This document shows, in pieces, positions 53,357 through 62,533 of a stretch of 64,000 bases of DNA. Location of the stretch: positions 1 to 64,000 of the forward strand of contig JAUNPU010000021.1 of the NCBI GenBank assembly GCA_030536555.1. Direction: 5' to 3'. The translations under genes and the position numbers were made by a program. The DNA comes from Eubacteriales bacterium (lineage in GTDB: Bacteria; Bacillota; Clostridia; Lachnospirales; Lachnospiraceae). A model generated the notes under the pieces. The model had not been told where the DNA came from. It searched no databases and saw nothing but the letters and a program-made list of their open reading frames with translations. The first letter of the stretch is position 1; the number at the start of each line of letters is the position of its first letter.

Positions 53357-53385
53357 AAAAGGCTTCGTATTCAGCGAAGCCTTTT
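53357..53385 (+). terminator. Terminator hairpin at the end of the 53153 leader
   Basis: AAAAGGCTTCG pairs with CGAAGCCTTTT around a 7-nt loop, 19 bp before the start codon at 53404. Its place between a perfect promoter and the gene suggests conditional termination. Confidence 0.8.
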
Positions 53386-53403
53386 GCATTACGAGGAGAT
53401 TAA

Positions 53404-54030
53404 ATGGCAGATATACTATATGAAGCAGCATTAAAATACAAAAAATTGCAAAATTTCAGATATGATATATTACTTGGTCGCAAGTGTAAAAGCCATAGAA
53501 TTATGTTACATTTTCCACCAGAGTCTTTCTTTCATTTGGCAGGATTGCAACATCTTACTGATATTACATTTCCATCAAAAAACAAAGAAAGAATTTATAA
53601 GGAAATCCTGAGTGGAAACATTACTTCTGATCAACTTAAAAAGTCGGTGTTCTACAAAGCTTCTTTCATAGAAGAACGACTTGCTAATTTGTATCTTATA
53701 GAATCAATGCTTGTGGATCAAAGTGTCAACTATCTAATAAATACCAAGGAATACGGAAAATATACGAAAATCAAAGCCGATTATCTTACGGAGTATCATC
53801 TGAAAAATGATCATTCAATATTCTATTTATTTTCAGTGAAAGAGTTAAAAAATCCCCAATTTGAAAATGAATGTAAGGGCTGTTCGTTTTTTAAAAAACA
53901 TAAAACAGATTATACGAATTGTACTTCGAAGACAACGATATTATATATCAGGCGTATCTGTAACGCAGGTGCAGTAAATGAATCTGTGGAGGTTATTTAT
54001 AAAAATCCGTCCTATAATGAAATTGCCTAG
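53404..54030 (+). CDS. PBECR4-like (phage/polymorphic toxin nuclease-related) protein
   Basis: The 208-residue soluble protein reads YDILLGRKCKSHRIMLHFPPESFFHLAGLQHLTDI near the start, then KERIYKEILSGNITSDQLKKS, and IKADYLTEYH with FYLFSV. This pattern matches my memory of PBECR4, a RelE/EndoU/colicin-like nuclease domain found in phage and polymorphic toxin contexts. A late NECKGCSFF..HKTDYTNC segment has three Cys that may bind metal. The gene is strongly AT-rich and lies next to an insertion sequence, so it was probably acquired. It has its own promoter, leader terminator and 3' terminator, and no partner antitoxin. Confidence 0.6.
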   Translation: MADILYEAALKYKKLQNFRYDILLGRKCKSHRIMLHFPPESFFHLAGLQHLTDITFPSKNKERIYKEILSGNITSDQLKKSVFYKASFIEERLANLYLIESMLVDQSVNYLINTKEYGKYTKIKADYLTEYHLKNDHSIFYLFSVKELKNPQFENECKGCSFFKKHKTDYTNCTSKTTILYIRRICNAGAVNESVEVIYKNPSYNEIA

Positions 54031-54040
54031 ATACCAGAAA

Positions 54041-54083
54041 ACGCCGTAAAACCAGAGAAAATGGTGGCTTTACGACGCTTTTT
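54041..54083 (+). terminator. Terminator after the PBECR4-like gene
   Basis: ACG.CGTAAA.CCA pairs with TGG...TTTACG.CG, followed by CTTTTTC. Confidence 0.75.
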
Positions 54084-54121
54084 CGATTCATACTATGACT
54101 GATTGCGGGAATTCTTCAGAC

Positions 54122-54778
54122 TCAGCCCTCCATCAACTCCCGCACAATCCCCGGAATCTCTGTCAGCTTCTCCATCTGGTAGTCCGCCAGACTCTGGTCG
54201 AAGTGGAATCTGGGGTCGATCAGCGCGGCTATCTTCATCCCGGCGCGGGAGGCGGCGGTGACGCCGAAGGAGGAATCCTCGATGGCAAGGCACTCCGACT
54301 CCGGTAAGCCTAACTGGGCGGCGGTGAACTGGTAGATCTCCGGGTCCGGTTTGCTGCGCTCGAACTGTGCACCGCTGACTACGATGGGGAAGTAGTGGCT
54401 GATCTCGTTCTCCCGGAGAACCCGCTGAATCAGGTCCAGCTGGGTGGAGGAAGCAAGCGCCAGCTTGAGTCCCATGCTCTGAAGCTCATCCAGGATGCCG
54501 CGAATCTCCGGGCGGAAGATGGCGCGGTAGTCCAGCTCGGAGAAAACATCCCGGGACTGGTAATACTGATTGCGAAGCTCTTCCCAGGTCTCGCCGGTGT
54601 TCACAGCCTGCGCCATATAGGTCCAGGCATCCTTCCGGGACGAGCCGACCATGCCGAACAGGTCTTCCAGCTTCACCGACGGATTCTTCTTCCGGGCGAA
54701 TTCCAGATCACGCTTCAGATACTCGATCTCACTGTCGATGATGACACCGTCCATGTCGAAAATTACTGCTTTTATCAT
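54122..54778 (-). CDS. HAD-family hydrolase, beta-phosphoglucomutase-like subfamily
   Basis: The 218-residue protein has IKAVIFDMDGVIIDSEIEY with the nucleophile Asp and KLALASSTQLDLIQ as motif II. The lysine is in FERSKPDPEIYQFTA, and CLAIEDSSFGVTAASRAG is motif IV. The ED.S.G variant and cap resemble PgmB-like and sugar-phosphate phosphatases. The ribosome site AAAGGAG lies upstream of ATG 54778. It is divergent from the SARP-type regulator, sharing a 176-bp spacer. A repeat GGACATTT...AAATGTC in that spacer (about 54878 and 54924) could be an operator. Confidence 0.87.
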   Translation of the reverse strand: MIKAVIFDMDGVIIDSEIEYLKRDLEFARKKNPSVKLEDLFGMVGSSRKDAWTYMAQAVNTGETWEELRNQYYQSRDVFSELDYRAIFRPEIRGILDELQSMGLKLALASSTQLDLIQRVLRENEISHYFPIVVSGAQFERSKPDPEIYQFTAAQLGLPESECLAIEDSSFGVTAASRAGMKIAALIDPRFHFDQSLADYQMEKLTEIPGIVRELMEG

Positions 54779-54954
54779 ATAAGAAGGTCTCCTTTGTACA
54801 TTTTGAAATCAGATTCGCCTTCTATTGTAATATAAGGGAGTGAAAGTTAGCAAGAGGGAAAATGACGGCAGCGCTGGACATTTCTCAAAAAATGTTGCAT
54901 AATTAGCCATATGAATTTGAAAATGTCAAAAAGAACACGAGCAGGGAGGAACGT

Positions 54955-56161
54955 ATGAAGCAGGAAAACTGTTTGCGGGTAAGGATGCTGGGCGGATTTT
55001 CCATGGAATATGCCAATCGCCCGATTTCATTTGGAAAGAGAACACAGAGTCGGTTCATCCAGCTGTTTCAGCTTCTGATGCTGCATCAGGAAGGCGTGGG
55101 GAAGGATCAGCTGATTGAAGCGCTCTATGGTTGGGAGGATATCGGCAACAAGAACATCTGCCTGAACAATCTGGTGTATCGTCTGCGAAAGCAGCTGGCG
55201 TCAGTCGGTCTGCCGCAGGATGAGTATGTGAAGGTGAGCAGCGGTATCTGTGTCTGGAATGGAACGATTCCGGTGGATTCCGATGTGCAGAAATTTGAAT
55301 ATGAATATGACGCGGCGCTGCACACGGAGGATCCGGACCGGCAGGTCAGCCATCTGATGTGTGCGTGGAACACCTATACAGGGGAGCTGCTTCCTCAGCT
55401 TGCCAGCGAGAACTGGGTAATCGAGGAGAGCGAGCGGCTGAAGAAGCTGTACTGCGGCTGCGTGAACAGGCTGGGACAGCTCTTAAAGTCCCGGCGAGAA
55501 TACCAGCAGATGCTGGAAGTGTACAAGACGGCAGCTGATTTGTATCCCTTCGAAGAATACCGGGGGGGGGGTACTGGACAGCCTTGTATTGCTGGAACGC
55601 TATGAAGAAGCACATCAGTACTACAATGATACCATACGCCTGTATACAGAGGAGTTAGAGGCACCGCCGTCCAAGGAGCTGATGGACAGATTCTGTGCTA
55701 TGCGGGAAAAACTGGTCCAGCGGGAGAATGCATTGCCGCAGATTCAGGAGAATCTGATGGAAGCGACACGGGAGAAAGGCGCGTATTTCTGCGCATACCC
55801 GGGATTTGTGGACGTGTATCACGCCATCTGCCGGGGTACGGAGCGCAACGGGCAGACGGCGATCCTGATGATCTGCAATCTACAGCAGATTCAGAATGCC
55901 CGCGAGAAGCGAAACAGCCAGAGCGTGTCCGAATGGCTGCGGGAGAGCATCCGCTCATCCCTGCGCCGCGGCGACATGTGTACCCGATACAGCCGGAGCA
56001 AATACCTGATCCTTCTGACCGGCGTGCGGGAGGCGGATTGCGGCATCATTATGAAGCGAATCAAGAACCGGTTTGAGAGCAGCCGCAGCACCGAGGGCTA
56101 CCGGCTGGAGTTTTCCGTAGCAAAGGCAGAGGAGTCTCTGGAACTGCCTCCGGAATCATAA
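54955..56161 (+). CDS. SARP/BTAD-type transcriptional activator, out of frame at a G10 tract
   Basis: Two frames join into one protein. Residues 1-100 are an OmpR-like winged helix (LRVRMLGGFSMEYANRPISF, KNICLNNLVYRLRKQLASVG). Residues 110-250 are a BTAD-type helical domain, and about 270-395 form a degenerate GGDEF-like fold (RNGQTAILMICNLQQI, CTRYSRSKYLILLTG in place of GGDEF). At 55562-55571 ten G shift the frame, so the first frame stops at 55605. With nine G the frame reads EEYRGGVLDSLVLLERYEEAHQYYND, restoring ~401 residues. The gene precedes the pilus operon by 165 bp on the same strand, so it is probably its activator. A sequencing error in the run is the main alternative. Confidence 0.8.
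55562..55571 (+). repeat. Homopolymeric G10 tract in the regulator gene
   Basis: Ten consecutive G are inside codons for Arg-Gly-Gly of the BTAD domain. Loss of one G (or gain of two) restores the downstream frame. I noticed no comparable G-run elsewhere in the window's coding sequence. Confidence 0.95.
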
Positions 56162-56202
56162 GACACATCATAAAATCTATCATATGAAAATCATAAAATA
56201 CA

Positions 56203-56247
56203 AGCAGAAGGGCTTCGCGCGACAGAATGCGCGATAGCCTTTCTGCT
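56203..56247 (+). terminator. Hairpin between the regulator and pilus genes
   Basis: AGCAGAAGGGCT and AGCCTTTCTGCT pair with an inner GCGCG/CGCG stem. The T-run is poor (ATTCTAT), so termination may be partial. Confidence 0.6.
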
Positions 56248-56265
56248 ATTCTATACATAATAAAC

Positions 56266-56280
56266 GTAACGGTCTGTTAC
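56266..56280. promoter_or_regulatory. Possible operator upstream of the pilus operon
   Basis: GTAAC and GTTAC flank a 5-bp centre (GGTCT). It lies directly behind TATACATAAT (about 56252-56261), a plausible -10 region, and 47 bp before the adhesin start. Confidence 0.35.
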
Positions 56281-56326
56281 AGCAAATCTCTATGAAAATG
56301 AGTAAATATAGGGTGAGGTGGAATGC

Positions 56327-59300
56327 ATGAAGGCTATTAAGAGAGAATTTAAACAATATTTTGCAATGCTTCTGGCAGTGTGTATGTTGATCACATCGTC
56401 ATTTCAGGGCATTGCATTTGCGGAGCCTAAACCGGAGAATATTGATGTGCTGCTTCGCCTGAACGGAGAAAAACTGCAGGAGGAGGCGTTGAAAGCCATC
56501 CGTTCCGGCAGCGTATATGAGAATCAGTGGCATTTTCAAATGACAGGCGGAGATGTGGATTTGGTGGAAGCCGACGATTACAGCGCGGTCTTTGACCAGA
56601 GCACGGGCGAGATTTATGAGCTTGCCAGCATCCCATACGAGGCATTTGCGGCAGAGGAGGAGACAAGCCCCTCCGACGCGGACAAAGCAAGCCCGTCCGA
56701 TGCAGAAACTGCAAGTCCATCCGATGCGGAGCCAACCGAGCTGCGGAACAAGCTGCCGGACAAGGCAGAACTGAAGCTGTTCGTGAAGTTAAACGGAACA
56801 GCGGCAGACATCATGGCATCTCAGGATGCAGCCGAGGCATCAGAGGCAACTCCGAGCGGAGCGGAATCAGACAGCGAAGGCTATGAGCTGCAGGGCGACG
56901 AGCAGATTATATTCCTGTTTATCAATGGAACCGAGTCAGAGCTGACCTTCCAGGTGGAGGTTGACGGCACGGCGCTTCCGACAGTAGTGGTAGAAAGCAA
57001 GGAAGCCCTGATTCCTTCCATGGATGACGGTCCGGCCATCTCCGGCGGGGCATCCGCTGGCGGCGCAGGTGGTTCCGGATCAGGCGCAGGCAGCGCAGAC
57101 CCGACCGAGACCAGCCCGGTGGAAGGAAGCACTGCGGAAACTGACGAAGCCGAAAATGAGACCTCCGGCGAGACTGACGCGACAGAGGAAGGCAGCGAGG
57201 CAGAAACCCCGAATCAGACCGAAGAAACCGATGAGAGCGATGCAGCCGGTGAGACCGATGAGTCCGGTGAAGATGCCGGAACCGAAAGCGGCGGAAATAC
57301 CGACGAGAGTGCCGGGACGGAGACAGACGGCAATACTGATGAAAGCGCCGGAACGGAAACCGGTGGAAATACCAGCGAGAGCGAAGGAACAGAAACCGAA
57401 ACCGGCGGAAGTACCGATGAAAGCACTGGAAGCGAAGCCGGTGGAAATACTGACGAGAACACCGGAAGCGAGGCCGGTGGAAGTGCTGGCGAGAATGCTG
57501 GAAATGAGGACAGCGGCTCTATTGAAATCGACACACCGGATACCGGCGCTGATTCCGATGGAAGTGGAAACAGTGACGCAGCAGACGGCGGTAACAGCAG
57601 TACCTCCGCCGAAACCGAGGTTACGATTCTCGGAAGCGCAGATGGACTGACCGGCAGAAATTATGCTACCGTATCCGCACATCAGGTCAATCGGGTGATG
57701 GCTGTGGAAGATGGTCGTGAGGACGGAGATATCGCCCTGATCGATGACATTGGCGCAGAGGAATCCGAGGTAACAATTCTGGATGACGAGATGATCTACA
57801 ACGAGGATGTGGAGATTTACAGCGATGGCGAAGATGGAAGCGAGCCAACCGCAGTGGTATTCCCGTCTGTAGTGGCAACCAGAAAACGAACCGAAGGCGT
57901 GATGCGCAGAATGCTCCGAATGGCAGCACCGGCACCGACAGCAACACCGTCCGGGACGAGTGATGGCGTGGGGTTTGGAACGAAGCAGATGACGGCGTCG
58001 GTGATGGTGATGGCACTGGATTATCCATCAGATCCTGCAACTTCAGCAGAGAGAACAATCGAGCTTTCTCGTGTGAATATAAATAATTCAGGTGTTACTC
58101 TTGCTGCGACAGAATATGTTTATGCAATATATGTTTATCCGAAAACATTGGCTAATAGTGGTAGTAAGTACTGGATGCCATTTAGTGCATATACGGTAAC
58201 ATATTATGATGGCAGTCGGAATCGAGCGGTGCAGATACAGACCCAAAATAGTGAACAGTATGGTTTTGAAGCTAATACTCCTTACTTTAGAATTCCGGCA
58301 GCACTGAATGCTTTTAATGCTGAAGGAACCGTAACAATCAAGATTAATAACACATATAGGGAAACGGGAAGCACTTCTTCGAGTACAGTATGTTTGAATA
58401 CAGAATTTATGATTCGTCAGGGACTTGCAACAAACCCTAAGGCGAATGAAATACATAGTACAAGTTGGAATGCTAATGGCTTAGAGTCTTCGAGCCTTCT
58501 TACAGCTGGATTCAATCTGAAAAAGAATGAGGTTTCAAAAGCTGTCTGTACAAATGTGTATGATGTTCCTTCACTCATTATTTCAAAGAAGGTAAATGCA
58601 CCGCAAGAATACTTGAATGGTCCCTTCAGGTTTGATGTAACGATAAGAAATGGTGGCATCCATATGGTTACAGGAGAAGGAGCGGAAAGTGTTGCGGTTC
58701 CATCAGATATTGCATTTCCATTTACATTATCAGATGGTGAAAGTGTTGAGATTAAAGGTATTGACCGTAATGCAACATATGAAATAACGGAACACGAGTA
58801 TACTGATTCAGAAACAGGCTTTCAGTCAAAGCTTGATAGAGTTGAAAATGATGGTAACAGTGAAGAACAAGTAACCGTAACAGGAGACTTTAAAGGAAAA
58901 GATACTTTGCTGAAAACTAAGTCAGCTTATATGTTTTTCCTTACATATGCAGGTTCAGATACAAATCCGATTTATAAAGTACGTGCAGGTAAAATTCTAT
59001 ATGATGCGAATGGCAATTACATTAATCATAATGGAGACATTGTTGATTCTCCAGTATATGGTTTTGCAGACTCTTCAATGCATGCCATTGGAGAGGGAAA
59101 GGGAGGTAAGCAAGCTAACTTTGATGACATGCTACAGCAGTTAGGGGCAATATTAAATCAGGATCCGAATTCTTTTGAATTTTATTATTGCGATTATGAC
59201 CCTAATGACTTCACTCATATAGATAATATAGATCCTGAGGAAGGTGATTTGTTTCAACCAGAACATGTCGAAAGTAAAAAGGATCGTCAGGTTATAATTT

Positions 59301-60826
59301 GTGAAAACAGAATTTATCTTTTGAATGAAGCAATGAAGTTTGTAGAGACAGAACGATTTAAGCGGGAGAATCCGGGATATACCATTGTATCGGTGTCAGA
59401 TACCAAATACGAGAACGTAGAATATACCAAAGTAGATGGAACGAAGGCGCCTGTTGCTACGATTAAATTAGGTATTACTTGCGAAAAAGCAACCCATAAT
59501 GTAAATGTGAAGTACTATAACAAACTTGCATACGGACAATTTGCAATAGAAAAGCAGGTAGTTGGTGATGAGCAGGCCAAACAAAATCAGTATAGTTTTG
59601 ATGTACAATTACAGGATGGTGCTGGACGTGATTATAATGGAATCGTGTCATTGGTACAAAATGGACAAGCCAGCATGGAAACACCAGTTGATGGTAAGTT
59701 AACTGTGAAATTAAGTGATAGTGAAAGAGTTTCTTTTACTGTACCGGCAGGTGTAAAGTATACGATTTCCGAGAGTCCGTTTGATGATGGAGCTTATGCT
59801 ACAACAAATACCAAGATTCAGGATGAAAATAATCAGACGTTAGAAAGCGTAGAAAACCAGACTGTAAGTGCAGAAGAATCAAAATCATACACATTTACGA
59901 ATACGGTCGAACCATATAAAACGCTTAAAGTAGAGAAAAATGTGGTGGGAGCAACTGGCGGAACTTATCCATTTACGATTAGTCCGATTGTTAAATCTGA
60001 TGGTACACCATTGATTTCCAGAGTTGATGGAAAAGCAATTACTGATGGAAAATTTGATGTGACTGTAGGACAGCCGGTAGAATTTAAAGTTAGTCCCAAT
60101 TATACAGATAATTTTACCATTAAAGAGGAAAATCAAAATGGTGCGTGGAAAACAACAGTAAAAGTAGGTGATGCTGTAGCTGCTACGGGAGTATTTACTG
60201 AGACTGCAAAGTCAGGTGATACGGTGACATTTACTAACTATTATTATCAAGTGGCTTTGGAAAAAGAATTGGATAATACAACAACACAACCAACTACAGG
60301 AACAGTAAGTTTTAATTTATATGACGAAACACAGGTGGAAAATAATGTATTAAAAGCAGATGCAAAACCGCTGGGTGAGTCCTATACATTTAGTACAAAT
60401 GATTTTGTTAAAATGACCAACGAAGGCTTTGTTCTTAGTAATCAAAAAGATATTGCGTTCAATGATATAGGAATAGGAACAACGAAGGAGTTTTATCTGG
60501 CGGAAACATCAACCATGCCTGGCTATGAGATGTTGACGGATTTAATACATATTACTGTAAGCAGAGATGTAAATGGAACTTTGACATGTACAGTGAAGGC
60601 AGATGATCCAAATAAACATCGTTGGGCTATGTCAACAGAATTGACTACAGATTACAAATATGTACTTCGTGTAACAAACTACTCCGGCGTAGAACTTCCG
60701 GAAACAGGTGGCATGGGGCTTCTTCTCTGGGACCGTCAGGCATTGCTTCTGATGATGCTTGCAATCATGGGATTGGGCGCAGAAGTGCTTTACCGTCGCA
60801 GATGTTCTATGGATGATGCAGAGTAA
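56327..60826 (+). CDS. LPXTG-anchored pilus tip/adhesin protein, mosaic
   Basis: The 1499-residue surface protein has a signal peptide (QYFAMLLAVCMLITSSFQGIAFA) and an N-terminal domain with three SPSDA repeats near residue 110. A Ser/Thr/Glu/Gly-rich stalk of ~190 residues follows. Residues ~570-1440 hold a unique adhesin region and at least four Cna-B/DUF7601-like domains (SLIISKKVNAPQ, QFAIEKQVVGDEQ, TLKVEKNVVGATGG, VALEKELDNTT). The sorting signal LPETG is at about 1456-1460, followed by a hydrophobic helix and RRR. ATG 56327 follows GGTGAGGTGG. Base use changes sharply near 58030 from GC-rich to AT-rich and back near 60670. It heads the pilus operon. Confidence 0.88.
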   Translation: MKAIKREFKQYFAMLLAVCMLITSSFQGIAFAEPKPENIDVLLRLNGEKLQEEALKAIRSGSVYENQWHFQMTGGDVDLVEADDYSAVFDQSTGEIYELASIPYEAFAAEEETSPSDADKASPSDAETASPSDAEPTELRNKLPDKAELKLFVKLNGTAADIMASQDAAEASEATPSGAESDSEGYELQGDEQIIFLFINGTESELTFQVEVDGTALPTVVVESKEALIPSMDDGPAISGGASAGGAGGSGSGAGSADPTETSPVEGSTAETDEAENETSGETDATEEGSEAETPNQTEETDESDAAGETDESGEDAGTESGGNTDESAGTETDGNTDESAGTETGGNTSESEGTETETGGSTDESTGSEAGGNTDENTGSEAGGSAGENAGNEDSGSIEIDTPDTGADSDGSGNSDAADGGNSSTSAETEVTILGSADGLTGRNYATVSAHQVNRVMAVEDGREDGDIALIDDIGAEESEVTILDDEMIYNEDVEIYSDGEDGSEPTAVVFPSVVATRKRTEGVMRRMLRMAAPAPTATPSGTSDGVGFGTKQMTASVMVMALDYPSDPATSAERTIELSRVNINNSGVTLAATEYVYAIYVYPKTLANSGSKYWMPFSAYTVTYYDGSRNRAVQIQTQNSEQYGFEANTPYFRIPAALNAFNAEGTVTIKINNTYRETGSTSSSTVCLNTEFMIRQGLATNPKANEIHSTSWNANGLESSSLLTAGFNLKKNEVSKAVCTNVYDVPSLIISKKVNAPQEYLNGPFRFDVTIRNGGIHMVTGEGAESVAVPSDIAFPFTLSDGESVEIKGIDRNATYEITEHEYTDSETGFQSKLDRVENDGNSEEQVTVTGDFKGKDTLLKTKSAYMFFLTYAGSDTNPIYKVRAGKILYDANGNYINHNGDIVDSPVYGFADSSMHAIGEGKGGKQANFDDMLQQLGAILNQDPNSFEFYYCDYDPNDFTHIDNIDPEEGDLFQPEHVESKKDRQVIICENRIYLLNEAMKFVETERFKRENPGYTIVSVSDTKYENVEYTKVDGTKAPVATIKLGITCEKATHNVNVKYYNKLAYGQFAIEKQVVGDEQAKQNQYSFDVQLQDGAGRDYNGIVSLVQNGQASMETPVDGKLTVKLSDSERVSFTVPAGVKYTISESPFDDGAYATTNTKIQDENNQTLESVENQTVSAEESKSYTFTNTVEPYKTLKVEKNVVGATGGTYPFTISPIVKSDGTPLISRVDGKAITDGKFDVTVGQPVEFKVSPNYTDNFTIKEENQNGAWKTTVKVGDAVAATGVFTETAKSGDTVTFTNYYYQVALEKELDNTTTQPTTGTVSFNLYDETQVENNVLKADAKPLGESYTFSTNDFVKMTNEGFVLSNQKDIAFNDIGIGTTKEFYLAETSTMPGYEMLTDLIHITVSRDVNGTLTCTVKADDPNKHRWAMSTELTTDYKYVLRVTNYSGVELPETGGMGLLLWDRQALLLMMLAIMGLGAEVLYRRRCSMDDAE

Positions 60827-60902
60827 AAGAATCTGAAATCTTTGTCAGTATAACTGTGAAGGAAGGGGCTGTGAGTATGAGGGAATATGCAGACATCGGA
60901 AG

Positions 60903-60921
60903 TCCCGGCGGATAGCCGGGA
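60903..60921 (+). other. Small hairpin between adhesin and backbone pilin
   Basis: TCCCGGC pairs with GCCGGGA around a 5-nt loop with no T-run. It may limit decay or read-through so that the backbone pilin is made in excess. The rest of the 160-bp spacer is AT-rich with a clear GGAAAGGAAC ribosome site. Confidence 0.5.
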
Positions 60922-60987
60922 AGTCCGAATAAGGCTAGGGTTTCATTTTCAAAATTAAAATAAATAAAAAGGAAAGGAACAAATATT

Positions 60988-62502
60988 ATGAAGAAAATGA
61001 AAAAGTTTTTAAGTATTATTTTAACAGTAGTTATGGTGTTAGCGATGGCGGCACCGGCATTTGCAGCAACAATTACGGTGAATACTTCTTATGCAGGTGA
61101 AAAGTATTCAGCTTATAAAATTTTTGATGTTACTAAAGTAACTGGTGCTGAAGATAAACCGGGCGAGGCATCTGGTTATGCGTATACAATTAACAAAAAT
61201 AGCCAGTGGAAGCAGGATGTAGAAGGTTATACTGTAAAAGTTGCTGGTGTGGATGAAAACGTGTTCCAATTGACAGAAGCTCAGGATGATCCTACAACAC
61301 TGATTGTATCAATTAATGAAAAAGTTGATTTTAACACAACAACAGCAGCAGAAGCGTTCGCAGAATACTTAGCATCAAAACTGAATGGTAAAACTGCAGA
61401 CGATACGGCAACATCGGCAACAGTAACTGGGACAGATGAAATCAAAGCAACATTTAAGAGTGATTTAGCAGAAGGCTATTATTTTGTAACTACAGGTCTT
61501 GGCTCTCTGTGTATTTTAGATACAACAGATGTAGAAATCACTGAAAAAAATATTATTCCATCATTAGTTAAAAAAATTGTAGTTGATGATAAAGAACTTG
61601 ATACAACAACAGCAAAGATTGGAGATACTGTAAACTATAAAATCACAGTTACTGATGGAAAAGGAACAAATGAGGGTATTATTGTATATGACCTTATAGA
61701 GTCTGGATTAACGCTGGATATGAATACTGTAAAAGTGCAAGTAATGGGTACGGATGCTTTAGTTGATGTGGATGAACAGTACTATACAGTAGATTCAAAA
61801 GCAGGTGAAATTGATAATACAAAGTATAGCTTCAAGATTACTTTAAATGCAGATTATGTGGCGTCATTGGATGAAAATGATGAGGTATATATTACATATT
61901 CTGCAATGTTAAATGATAAGGCAGAAATTGTAGATGATACTGTTGATGGATCAGAAACAAATGATAATACAGCATGGTTAACATATTCGAAACAGAAAAC
62001 AGAAGAAGATACTGTTACCGTAGTTACGTATAAATTTGGTTTGATTAAAACCGATAAAGATGGAAAGATTTTAAGTGGTGCTAAATTTAAAATGTACGAT
62101 AAGGCCACAGAGGGTAACGAAATTAAGCTTTTCAAGAATAGTGATGGCACATATCGTCCGGCATTAGAAGGGGAAACAGCTGTTGAAGTTGAGGCTGGAA
62201 ATGTTGTAATTCAGGGACTTGGGAATGATACATATTACCTGGAGGAGACAGCTGCACCTGCTGGATACAATAAATTAGAAAAACGCGAATATATTACTAT
62301 TGATGCTAGCAATAACTTAGTAACAGTTGATGAGAATAGCGTATATGTTGGAGGTGGACTTCGTGTTATTAACAATACGGGTACTCAGCTTCCATCCACC
62401 GGTGGCATCGGTACGACCATCTTCTACTTAGCAGGCATCATCCTGATGGCAGGTGCAGTATTCTTCGTCATCAGAAGCAGAAAGAACAGCAGCGAGAACT
62501 AA
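60988..62502 (+). CDS. SpaH/EbpB-family major backbone pilin
   Basis: The 504-residue pilin has signal peptide MKKFLSIILTVVMVLAMAAPAFA and an N-terminal domain beginning ITVNTSYAGEKYSAYKIFDV. NIIPSLVKKIVVDDKELD contains the likely pilin-motif lysines for polymerisation. A central Ig-like domain and a Cna-B domain with E-box YYLEETAAPAGYN follow. The sorting signal LPSTG is at about 468-472, followed by a membrane helix and RSRKNSSEN. Coding DNA is AT-rich except for the last ~120 bp, which are GC-rich like the rest of the chromosome. The class C sortase downstream should polymerise it. Confidence 0.92.
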   Translation: MKKMKKFLSIILTVVMVLAMAAPAFAATITVNTSYAGEKYSAYKIFDVTKVTGAEDKPGEASGYAYTINKNSQWKQDVEGYTVKVAGVDENVFQLTEAQDDPTTLIVSINEKVDFNTTTAAEAFAEYLASKLNGKTADDTATSATVTGTDEIKATFKSDLAEGYYFVTTGLGSLCILDTTDVEITEKNIIPSLVKKIVVDDKELDTTTAKIGDTVNYKITVTDGKGTNEGIIVYDLIESGLTLDMNTVKVQVMGTDALVDVDEQYYTVDSKAGEIDNTKYSFKITLNADYVASLDENDEVYITYSAMLNDKAEIVDDTVDGSETNDNTAWLTYSKQKTEEDTVTVVTYKFGLIKTDKDGKILSGAKFKMYDKATEGNEIKLFKNSDGTYRPALEGETAVEVEAGNVVIQGLGNDTYYLEETAAPAGYNKLEKREYITIDASNNLVTVDENSVYVGGGLRVINNTGTQLPSTGGIGTTIFYLAGIILMAGAVFFVIRSRKNSSEN

Positions 62503-62533
62503 TATTTGACAGTGGGAAAGGATTTTAAGGTTC

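Noticed and set aside
57024..57682. Open frames on both strands over the adhesin stalk
   Set aside because: Low-complexity repeat DNA keeps all frames open; the plus-strand frame with signal peptide and LPETG is the real one.
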